Assembly: GCA_034509735.1 (NCBI GenBank)
Contig: JACGWO010000007.1
Span: 27,122,046 to 27,186,045 of the forward strand
DNA: 64,000 bases
Direction of reading: 5' to 3'
DNA from: Sesamum alatum
Lineage: Eukaryota; Streptophyta; Magnoliopsida; Lamiales; Pedaliaceae
A model generated the notes under the pieces. That model saw only the letters and a list, made by a program, of their open reading frames with translations. It made no database searches and was not told the origin of the DNA. The position numbers were made by a program, and so were the translations under genes. Below are positions 54,553 to 64,000 of this stretch, in pieces. Each line of letters starts with the position of its first letter. The first letter of the stretch is position 1.

Positions 54553-55930
54553 ACTGCGGTGAGTACTTACTCTAATGTATCTTCAAACTTTCCAAAAGTT
54601 TCATCCAAAAATTTTAATATACATCTTACTATCACTAGAATTTTGATGTGCAGGTTTGAGAAGGAAGATGTTGTTACAGACCGGCCCAATGAAGCTCGAG
54701 CTTAAACTTATTCCGGCTGAAAAGATGCATGTTTCTTTTGTTAGCCCTTAAGGTTGTTTCTAGTTGTCTTGAACGTTGTATGGGAGAAGAAAATTTAGCT
54801 CAGTAATGATTTTTCTAGTTTTGCAAATATTTGCCGTTAACTTTCCGTAACCCTCTCCGGTGGAGCAACCGTCGGTTTCTTTCCTAATTTGTTTGGCCTT
54901 GGCTTCCTAACAGATGTATACTCTGATGACCATGATATGCAGCCTTCTTCCGTGCAAGTCTATGTTTGAAGACTTTAAATGTTAACTAGTCCAAAACGCA
55001 CGCTCGATGTGTGTGCAATTAAAATAATATTTTATTAAACTAATAATTTGTTATCAAAACGCAATTGAGTAGAATAAAATAGAGAGAGAATAAATGGATG
55101 ATGGAAAATTCATATATACAAAAAAATATGGATGAGTGAGATAATAAGTGGGGGAGAGTTACTTGAACATGGGAAGTGAACAAATAAAATAATCACACTT
55201 AAATTTCCTCGAAAAATATGAAATTACACTTTTTCCAAAGAATTTTCAAAGTTAGACTTACACCCCTTTCGAAAATTCACTGTTTACACTTGAACCCCTT
55301 CCGTTAAGGCTTGAACGAAACGATTGAGTTAAAAAAAAATACATAAATTTCCAATTTTACCCTTCGTTCACAATTCACTATAAAATTTTCATATTTCTAA
55401 GGGAGTAAATATAATATATATATATAAAGTCAAAAATACATAATTGTAATAAGCGTGGGTGCACAAGTGGAGCGCCACAAGGATCTAGCAAGGCCATGCA
55501 CTTGGCCAGTTTTCCCTCAAAAAGTCGGGATATGGATAACATCGTATCCCCCCGATTGACCTCTCTTAAACCAGGCAAGAGTCTTTTCAGACCTCTCGGT
55601 CACCCTCGGATATTGAAGAGGCTCATCCACAGTAACCACCCCTGACTCCTAGGGATATAAGACTCCTTCCTCCCTCGCCAGGAGATTCCAACTATAAATA
55701 TAGGTTTGGCTGGGGGGACACTTACTTAATTTTGCATAAGCACTTACTCACTAACTGAATTTTTATCTCAATTTCGTTAGTATCATAGCTCGTCATTTCA
55801 TTAACACGCTTCTATCATTTTATTCTAAAACTGCGTACTGACTCGAGCGTCGAAATGTTACCGTTTCTTTTGCAGGTTCCCGTTTCAGGCTTGCTAGGGA
55901 AGTTGGCCCTAGAGACCTTCAGTCCATGGA
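54553..55930. other. Gene A 3' region, half MITE and LTR fragment, unit 2
   Basis: Collinear with 34891-36285: 3' UTR-like sequence to about 54840, the half MITE at 55190-55430, then the Gypsy-like LTR fragment (55440-55930) with ACTATAAATATAGG (about 55691) and CTGACTCGAGCGTCG (about 55836). Confidence 0.6.
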
Positions 55931-56309
55931 CTCTGTTACGTGCGTTTTTCCACGCGTCACTATAATGACTTCTCAAACGGGCGTGGCTTCTTTACATGTG
56001 AAGACCCACCAATGTTTGCATGGGTAAAAAGCATAATTGCTTCAAGATTTATTTTTTTTTCTTCAAAGTAGTTATATTCCCCCTCATCCCCGCCCCCGCC
56101 CCCAAAGTGTTTCCAAGCTAAAACACGCGTCAATTTTCTCTCCAGTAAAAACAAATGAACAACCACATACCCAGCGGTTAAATTACAAACAAATAACTAG
56201 GAGATGACCAAAAGAGCTTTTTTTGGTAAGGGACCAAAAGTGCCAATTATAACGAATGAGACTAGAAGTGAAAATGGCTAAAACCAAAATAATGCTTTAC
56301 CCCCTATTC

Positions 56310-57160
56310 AGATTGTTGCAACCATAGAAATGTTTCGAATTTGGACACAATCTCCTGTGTCATAAATACACTCATATCCCCTATTAAAGTTTCATAAATA
56401 TCATATCCCCTACTAAAGTTTCATAAATACACTTATATCCCCTATTAAAGTTGTGTTTATCTCTTGTTCTCGTTGATTTTTTTCTTTTTGGCCTTAGATC
56501 TTTTTTAAATTAATTAGTAAGTACATCATAGCCATCTATAGGGACATGTGAAAAATATTTTTTCTAAAATATTTGCCTACACTTGGTGTTCTATAACAAA
56601 CGGTAAAGGTCATGCCACATCAATATAATATGTTAACGTGGCATCATCCTTACTTTTTGTACGAGAACATCTTATATAAGTGAGTGTGAATATCGCTAGG
56701 GAGAATTGTCTCCATTATATTCACTCTTTATATATTTACACACACACACATAAATAATTACCTTTTGATTATTTGCTCACACTCTTGCATTTGTTTCAAC
56801 TCTCTATTTACTCAGTCGCTCACTCACACATGCTCCACACAACACTTTTTGCACAAGAAACAATAACGCACAACTCAAATGATGGAAGAAATGTAGATCT
56901 TTATTCCACTACATTCAACCTTCAATTGTATTGTAAAGTTTTATATGAGCTCTAACATATATTAATTTTCATCTTGAAATTGGAACTAATACTGAAGAAA
57001 GACTATTTCTATGGGTGTTGAGGGTTAATGGTGTGTTTTTTCTAGAGCCACTTAATTTTAATTTTTCGGCCCCAGCCCCACCATCAGTACCACCACCATC
57101 ACAACAAGTACCTCCAATAGTGCAACATGCATGGCAGATATGCTTTTCTGTCTTTTTGTT
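56310..57160 (+). pseudogene. Paralogue B, unit 2 (decayed)
   Basis: Same lesions as unit 1: start codon changed to ATA (ATA ACG CAC AAC near 56861), exon 2 acceptor lost, and a TGA within the YGCW region. The palindrome is at about 56597-56660. The end of exon 2 keeps CAAGTACCTCCAATAGTG. Confidence 0.7.
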
Positions 57161-57960
57161 TGTCTTTTTTTTTTAGTAAAGTCGTCTGTGCCTAGACGGG
57201 GGGTTTGACGGACCCCTACCCATTTATTGATTCAAAGGGCTCAAAAATAGTTTATAACAGTGCACAAACTACAAAACTCTAACATCACTTGAAATGAAAG
57301 TTGGGTGAATGCATATCAAAAAATCAAGGTTGCCACAGTTTGTAGTCTGTATCCTTCAACGATCCCCCGGCATGACATTCATAGGCAAGATTCGCCAATG
57401 CATCTGCTACCCTGTTTGCTTCACAGTATATATGCGTAAATTTCAGGCTCATGTGTCGTCTAAATCTATGGATAGATGTCAAGAAATGCTGAAAGCTCCA
57501 ATCACCGATCCTGAATTGTACCACGTGGAGGACCACTTTTGAGTCGAACTCATCCCACTCCTGCTTGAACCCCTTGGCCATGCAATATCCAGTCCCCTAG
57601 CTAGTGTCGCCAGCTCAGTGTATGTATTAGTTTGGAATCCAAGATATTGATAATATGTTACAATTTCACGACCATCCTCATCGCACAAGAAGCCCCCACC
57701 GCCGATAATCTTGGGGTTTCCCTTGGACACCCCATCACGTTTAACTTAATCCAGCCCCTCGACAGTGGATGTCGTCATACCTTAGGCCTTGGCTGGGGAG
57801 CATGCTGAAAATGAAAACCAAGCCTAGCTGCCGCGCGGAAGTCCCCTCGCCAATGCGACGCTCGGGATGAGCCAACCTTGTAGGCATGCGACAAGTAATT
57901 AGTGATATTATGGATTGTGGTTGCCGCTCTGAAAGGTATTCCTTGGTGTTTAGCCTGATT
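57161..57960 (-). mobile_element. LINE RNase H fragment in B, unit 2
   Basis: Counterpart of 37511-38310. The minus strand keeps GVSKGNPKIIGGGGFLCDED, ELATLARGLDIAW and FTHIYCEANRVADALANLAY, but the usual N-V-D-G aspartate reads N-V-M-G. Two frames (57730-57479 and 57581-57324) overlap by one shift. Confidence 0.85.
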
Positions 57961-58199
57961 TTTTTTTGTTTCTCCTTTATATATATATATATATACATAC
58001 ATACATGTGTGTGATCTTTGTCCTTCTTCTTTTGTTTAGATCTTTTATTTTAAATATAAATTTTATTAGAAGTACTATCTTAAATTGGCAAGTGCTCAAT
58101 CTTGAAAGTATAAACACAATTCCTTTGTTTTTTCCTTCGAATTTTGAAATAAAGCTTTTAGAAAAAAAATCAAAATTGGCCTTCTCAATTTGTTTTCTT

Positions 58200-58370
58200 T
58201 CTCTAATATTGGTTTCGTCTATAAGGTGAAAGTTATCGTATATTAGAGTTCATACAAAACTATAAAATGGAATTAAAGGTTGAATATAGTTGACTCACTG
58301 AATAAAGATCTACATTATTTCAATCATTTGAGTTGTTCGTCATCATTTTACAAACGAAAGCTACTCGCTG
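58200..58370 (-). pseudogene. Minus-strand family member remnant, unit 2
   Basis: Matches 38546-38720 and 175-345; exon 1 region (TTTGAGTTGTTCGTCAT) and intron are recognisable, and exon 2 is truncated as in unit 1. Confidence 0.5.
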
Positions 58371-59088
58371 AATAAAGATCTACATTATTTACTAACTCAA
58401 GGAAGTCTTCTTTCTAAATATGAAATTCCACCATAAAGTTTTACAGACGAAAGCTACTCATATACCATGTATATTTAATTTAGCACATGAATAGTTGATA
58501 TAGTAAATCTTGTAATACACATTGCAATTATAAACATCATAAAATAATTTTTCCATAATACCCTAGGACTTTGTTGTACCATCCTTGGCATTTTAAGAGA
58601 TTTTAGAAATAATAGGCCTATTGTTTGGATTGATGATATTGCAATTAAAATTGTATGTATATAGATTGCATTGTGTATACTAAATTTAAGGGTAAAATGC
58701 AAAAAAATCTCCCTATGTTTTGGAGAAAATGCTAAAAACCCCCGGTGATATGAAAATAGGCTAAATGGTACCCTGTGTTTTATAAAAGTCTGCAAAAAAC
58801 CCCCCACATTCCGTCTATTTTTTACGGCATTTATGCTGCACGCGCTCCTGTGCGAATATTGGTCTTGTTTTTCGCTTTTTGGCCACTTTTGGCATGTGGC
58901 AATGTCATTTTAGCCCTTCCTATACCTATATAAATAACCCTTTGTTGAGAAGAAGCATTTTTGCCTCTTCTTTCCCTCAAATCGACTTCTTGCTGCAGTA
59001 GGTTAGTAAATAATTTTTTTTCATTTTTTTATTAAAAAAGTTATTTTTGTTATTTATTTATTTTTTTGAAAAAAAATATGTTTGTAGG

Positions 59089-59502
59089 ATGTCTTCTTCA
59101 TCGAAAATATCAACAACGAAGAAGGAAGAAAAGCTTGAACTAAGGTATAAAAATCCTAAATGTTATTGCCAAAAAAATGCAATGATACGAGTTGTTGGTC
59201 CACTTAAAGAAACCGAGGGGAAATTATTTTGCAATTGTCGAATAAATAATTATAATTATTTTGCATGGTTAGAACCTGTTAGTGTTTGTTGGGAAAACTC
59301 AGATGTATTACAACAAGTGCCGGAAATTGATGACGAAGTTGAATCGAACAGAGTTGTCGGATTTGATGAAAATATAGCCGAATTGATTTACGTGTGTCAA
59401 GAATTGACAACAAGCATAGAAAAGATGGAGAAGAATCAAAGAATGATGAAGTTCATAACTTGTGTTATTTTTGCTATGTTATTTATTTTAATGTTGAAGT
59501 AG
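59089..59502 (+). CDS. GRF-type zinc finger protein, MULE-borne, unit 2
   Basis: 137 aa, same length as unit 1's copy. The finger cysteines (25, 27, 48, 50) and FAWLEP are intact, as are the helical segment and membrane tail. Differences from unit 1 are T7I, S10T, V32M, I36V, L38P, M52I, C68W, K69E, E81D, K110E and V134L: scattered and mostly outside the metal-binding residues. The leader intron and TATATAAATA box are preserved. An in-frame ATG at 59047 lies in the putative leader intron and is not preferred. Confidence 0.75.
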   Translation: MSSSSKISTTKKEEKLELRYKNPKCYCQKNAMIRVVGPLKETEGKLFCNCRINNYNYFAWLEPVSVCWENSDVLQQVPEIDDEVESNRVVGFDENIAELIYVCQELTTSIEKMEKNQRMMKFITCVIFAMLFILMLK

Positions 59503-59737
59503 TACTTTAACTCGTGTAAATTGCACTTAACTCATGTAATTGCTAAGTTGTACTTTATCTTTATGAAATGAAGTTGTTAGAGTTTGTAGTATTATACTTA
59601 TTGAAATATAGAAAGGCAACCGGCAGATCATTTCATGAACGCTAGAATACAACCATAAAACACCAAAGGATAATAACCTACTTGCATTTCATCAATTCCA
59701 TTTCAAAAGCAACAATGACACAACAAGTTATAAACAA

Positions 59738-60163
59738 GGGTAAATTAAATCTACCTCGCCTGAGGTTTGACATAATCACAAATACCCCCTCATTGTTTAA
59801 AAAATTACAAATACCCCCCTGAGGTTTGTAATTTTTAACCAAAGGCCTGAAATGGACTATTTTGCCCTTGAACTTTTTAGTAAAATTATAGAAAAATCGG
59901 CCAAGGAAAATTACATTATTGCTCCTTTGGGTAAAAAACTTAAGAAACCTCTCCCTGCACATTGTAGTTCAAAAACAATTTAAGAATTAAATAAAAATAA
60001 TTCAGTACATAAGGGCATTTTGGTCAGTTCACACATAAAAATTGATGGGAATGGGTTATTTGTTATATGATTACAAACCTTAGGGGGGTATTTGTAATTT
60101 TTCAAACAACGAGGGGTATTTATCACTATGCCAAACCTCAGGAGAGGTAGATGTAATTTACCC
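59738..60163. mobile_element. Nested MITE in the MULE, unit 2
   Basis: GGGTAAATTAAATC...GATGTAATTTACCC, flanked by TTATAAACAA on both sides (59728-59737, 60164-60173). Confidence 0.88.
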
Positions 60164-60445
60164 TTATAAACAATGACAAAAACAACCTGCTTCCATTTCA
60201 TCAATTCATTTCAAAAGCAACAATGACACAAACAACTTAACAATGACAAAAGCAACCTGTTTCCATTTCATCAATTCCATCCAACATATCCAAAAAGAGG
60301 TCTTTAAATCCAACAAGAAATTACATAAATGTAATATCAATACCAATATCCATCAACTAATAAATCCCACATGTTTCACAAAAGACACCCATCCACTGTT
60401 TCATCAGCACAAACCTGATGTTTAATCACCACAAACAGTTGAACA

Positions 60446-62804
60446 TTATTTCTTTTGTGATGAATGTTGCTTTTCATTTGAATTCCTTGATGGTAATGAA
60501 GTGGATGTGTGAGAAGAAGAACAAAAACTACTTTGAAAGGGCTTTTTCTTTGCAGGCACAGGGGGAGAGGGGGATTGTTGGTGGCATTCTTCTCTTTGGA
60601 CATGTTTGCTTTCTTGATTTTGATGATGACTTTTGTGATTGGACATTTGAGGCAGATTGTGATACAGGGGGGTGGGAAACATATTTATATGATGCAATTG
60701 TGAGTACACTATTTAATATATAAAAAAAGAAAGAAATACAAACATTCATTACTACATAAAAACTGCACTTGAAAATCATCATCATTCAAATGAATGGATG
60801 TCCTCCTAATTTGCTATTGGACTGTTTGTGAGACCGGGGGAGGGGGGTTCACCTATTTATATGATGTGATTATAAGTAAATTATTCATATAAAAGAATGA
60901 ATGAAATTCAAACATTGAATTAGTACACGAAACAATACCTGAAAATCGTCATCATTCAAGTTAATTGATGTGAAGCCAATTTGCTCTTGGACTAAAGTTT
61001 GTGTTGGCATCTAAAATTGCAAAAAAAAAAACAATTTGTTAGGCTAAAACAATTGGAAAAATAAAATTGTATTGCAAATTACCTGATTGGCAGAGGGGAT
61101 TTCTCTTTCATTGGTAGGATGTTGGGCTTCTTGATTGGCAGCAGACTGAAACAATAAAATATAATCACAACATGCTACATTAAACAATTACATGACTATA
61201 ATTAGAAAGTGTAAAACCTGTTCATTTGATGGTGGAATATTTGAGTTATTTTCAGCTTGTGAAGGGCCATGTGTACGACCTGGAGCCTAAAAAATTATAA
61301 ATTGACACAATAATAGTATTAGAAAAATATTGAATTATGCTTAAAAATTATATTTTTGCATGACTTAGATTGAAGTTACCTTATAAAACCTTGAATATGG
61401 ATGGGGAGGATTCTTGCAACTTCTTTTATTATGGCCTTTCTCCAAGCCTATGGCATATGTGTGAGTGAGACCCCTTCGGGGAATCCCCTCACCATCCCTC
61501 CTTCTCACTTTTTTGGGTCTTCCTTGTCTGATAAGTATGTCTAGGAGATTAACCATGCCAAGAGGGCATTCTTCATATTCATGCATACTAGGAACGAAAT
61601 TTATTATATGGTTGTACACAGACATGTGCACTTTTTTTTTTCAAATATCCATGCACATAGTCCTCCATATTCAACCTATGATACCCTATTGCTGCGATTG
61701 CAGGACAGCAAGGGTATCCACAAAGCTGGAACATCCCACAGCTGCAGTGTCTCTCATTAAGGTACACCACATGATTCTCCATATAATGTTGCACCTCATA
61801 CTTGTCCTCCGCAGCCCAACAAGGAAAACAGTGTTTGCTCTCACTCCTTTGCTTATCAATTTTTCTGACAATGTTTGGACAAACCACCCCTTGCTACCTC
61901 TCCATCCCTTCTCTTTTAATCTGTATCCTTGTCTTGCATCACCTCCTTATCCACTCAAATATATCAATAATAGCAAGCTCTCTAGCCTCCAAGATGTAGC
62001 TATTAAATGATTCTGATATGTTGTTAACAATTACATAACACTTCGTTTGTAGTGGAACGAAACACCTTGCCCAATGATGTGATGGAATGTTTTGCAGCCA
62101 TTCATACGGAGTGAGTTGATTGGGCCTTTTCGGCCACCCGATTTCATTCTGTTTCATGACTCTTAAATGTTGTTTCACATTTTATGTAGAAGTAGCCTTC
62201 CAGAATAATTTTTTTTAGCTCATGTCCCTTAAACTTCACTTTAAAATTGTTGTACATGTGCCTCAAACAATACATTTGTTCAGCATGTGTAGCAAGTGTG
62301 TTAACTGCTTCAATTTACCCCTTCTGCTTGTCAGATATAAATGCCCATCCCCTCTCATCTGCAGCCCCAATATCCCTCAGCAACAGGTTTAAAAACGACT
62401 CCCAACTATCTGCCTTTTCAGCCTCAACAAATGCAAATGCAGTTAGATATATGTTATCATTTTTATCCCTTACCACAACTGATAACAATTGACCTTTATA
62501 CACCCATTTCAAAAAGCACCAATCTAGCCCAATTATAGGTCTGCATCCATTTAAAAAAACCCTCCTTTAACCCCGAAAAACACACATACATTCTCTGCAA
62601 TACAGGGGGACTCAAAGCCCTATCAACCTTCAAGACAAAGGTGCTAGTGGGATTGTGTTTTGCAACTGTGGCACAATAATCATAGAGCCTATGATATTGT
62701 TCTTTTATGTTCCCCCTCACCAGCTCTAATGCATGTCTTTTTGCCCTATACACCTTGTCGGGTAAAATAAAAATCAAGTTATAGAAAATATGCACCATTA
62801 GCAC
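60446..62804 (-). pseudogene. MULE transposase remnant, unit 2
   Basis: Same layout as in unit 1. The DDE start reads LDWCFLKW (Gly to Trp), the ISDKQKG-stop lesion is shared, the SWIM finger has lost its His (YPCCPAIA where unit 1 has YPCCHAIA), and the zinc knuckle lacks its first two cysteines in both. YVCFSGLKEGFF near 62580 is the usual entry to the DDE domain. The C-terminal exon is frameshifted relative to unit 1. Confidence 0.85.
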
Positions 62805-62819
62805 ATATATAAATTAGTA

Positions 62820-63678
62820 AAGGGACCCCAACACAAGACCCCATATACATTAAAAAAATCGAATCGTAATAAAAAAGAACCCCTAAAATTCAAAATTTTG
62901 TCCCCGTTTGTAGAACATTAATTAAAGGAGTGGGGGCAATTTCTTTTCAAAATCTGCCAAAACCCCTCATTTTTACCCATTCAAGAAACCCTAATTGGTC
63001 AAAGAAGAATATTTCTGTTTTATGCAAGTCTATGTCGTTTTAGTTTTCGAAGCATTTGGCTCTTATTCTTGTTTCCCTCATCTTTATTTGTTTGAGGAAT
63101 GTACATATTGGTTTTTGGCATATATGCACATTGAGCTAGCTATCTCCGAGAAGGATTACAAAAGGTTCAGGCTTGTGGGGGGCCATCTTTTTCTTTTTGT
63201 AAAATTAGACTTCCCAAACACTACAAATATGAACAATATGAAGAACCCTCTTCTTCAGTTTCTTCTTTTCCTCGCAAATCACTTGAAAATACATCGTGGG
63301 TCTTCTCTCAATGATGCAAACAAACCATTCCCTCTATTTCTTTAGTGAAAATCAAAATCTATCTTCCAAAATTTCCCTTAAATCATACCCAAGAACCCTA
63401 GAAATTTTTTCACCCTTTCTTCTCTCGTCTTTTCCTTATTTTCTCTCTCTTCAATTTACCGTCTGTCAAATACATAGATAAAATGCATTCAATTTCACTG
63501 AAGGGTATAACGGGAAGTTCACTAATTTTTCTAATGCCGTTAGTTGTAAAAGTCAAAAGAGGACAGTGCGCAGACTTTTATAAAACACAAGGTACCATTT
63601 AGCCTATTTTCATATCAAAGGGGGTTTTTAGCATGTTTGCTAAAACACCAGGGGGGAGGGGGGGTTGGCATTTTACCC
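62820..63678. other. Right terminal region of the MULE, unit 2
   Basis: Parallel to 43140-44046. A stretch of about 50 bp (TACCTTTTGTGCCTATTTTCAG-like in unit 1) is missing near 63245, joining two pyrimidine-rich blocks. Confidence 0.45.
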
Positions 63679-63687
63679 TAAATTTAA

Positions 63688-64000
63688 TTTAGCTATACCA
63701 TCAATTTCACTTCAATACTCAGCCGTCAACAAATTTTCAAAATTGAGACTTTATTATTTACATGGGCATGTAACTTTCACTCACGATTCATTACTATTCA
63801 ATATATTAAAAGAAGAGGAGAATGTATGTGTGTGAGAGAGAGAGAGTGAGAGAGAAGAGAGAAAGAGAATCTTTCCCACATAGCAAACCTTATATCCAAG
63901 AAGAAAAAAGAAAAAAGAAACATTGTGAAGTCCAAATTTTTTTCTAAAAGTTTTATTTTAAAAATCGAAGAAAATAAAGGGATTGTATTTACACTTCAAA
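63688..64000. other. Start of the C region, unit 2 (runs off the window)
   Basis: Aligns with 658-1020 of unit 0 and 44056-44344 of unit 1, including a short GT/GA tract (63823-63860). The last 75 bases match unit 0 positions 941-1020, which unit 1 has lost. The head-to-head gene pair should lie just beyond the window end. Confidence 0.8.

Larger units (their letters stand above)
58690..63678. mobile_element. MULE, unit 2 copy, 5.0 kb
   Basis: TAAATTTAA at 58681-58689 and 63679-63687, the same target as in unit 1, so this is the same insertion carried along by the duplication and not a second transposition. Contains the GRF gene, the dead transposase and the nested MITE. Confidence 0.96.
47788..64000. 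repeat. Unit 2 of the tandem segmental duplication (continues beyond window)
   Basis: Collinear with 27993-44355. The junction with unit 1's right end is abrupt (CATCTCGCTTAC|AATAGTGAATTTAAG). It retains about 225 bp after 63915 that unit 1 lacks at 44344. Confidence 0.95.

Noticed and set aside
58690..63678. Second independent MULE transposition in unit 2
   Set aside because: The target duplication, flanks, nested MITE and shared transposase stop are the same as in unit 1; it was copied by the segmental duplication.

Overview
The window is plant nuclear DNA, most likely from a eudicot. It is AT-rich, has long TA and CT/GA microsatellites, multi-exon genes with GT-AG introns, plant L1-type LINEs with a C-terminal RNase H, Mutator-like (MULE) elements with 9-bp target-site duplications, a solo LTR and many MITEs. 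No organellar, bacterial or viral replicon genes and no tRNA or rRNA genes were seen.

Layout. (1) 1-2940 is the tail of a tandem segmental array ('unit 0') with decayed copies of a small gene family. (2) 2940-27990 is a transposon-rich interval: an LTR-like fragment, MULE-type MITEs, a 5'-truncated LINE (7561-8349), a small-peptide gene candidate (8367-8764), a degenerate minus-strand LINE (about 9799-14340), a nested MULE/solo-LTR complex (15637-17348), and a nearly full-length LINE (20263-25968) inside another DNA transposon. (3) 27993-47787 is a 19.8-kb unit ('unit 1') repeated from 47788 to beyond the window end ('unit 2').

Each 19.8-kb unit carries gene 'A', an apparently intact five-exon gene with all introns in phase 0 (about 204 and 207 codons); a decayed paralogue 'B' with a LINE RNase H fragment in its intron; a 5-kb MULE carrying a GRF zinc-finger gene and a dead transposase; and a head-to-head pair of decayed paralogues 'C'. 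The family shares a start-codon exon (M-[AE]-H-N-x-[NT]-[DN]-[GE]-[SR]-N), a second exon with a YGCW...NG...[DN]FN...polyproline core, and a promoter with a large palindrome holding paired ACGT (TGACGTGG-type) boxes. The last two exons of gene A resemble methyl-CpG-binding-domain sequence, which is only a tentative assignment.

History read from the sequence. The MULE insertion is shared by units 1 and 2, with identical TAAATTTAA duplications, but is absent from unit 0, where the empty target is visible at 649-657. Nonsense changes in paralogue C (units 0 and 1) and in the MULE transposase (units 1 and 2) are also shared. The order is therefore: family amplification and decay, then MULE insertion and transposase death, then the 19.8-kb tandem duplication. 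Only gene A and the GRF gene have stayed open in both units.
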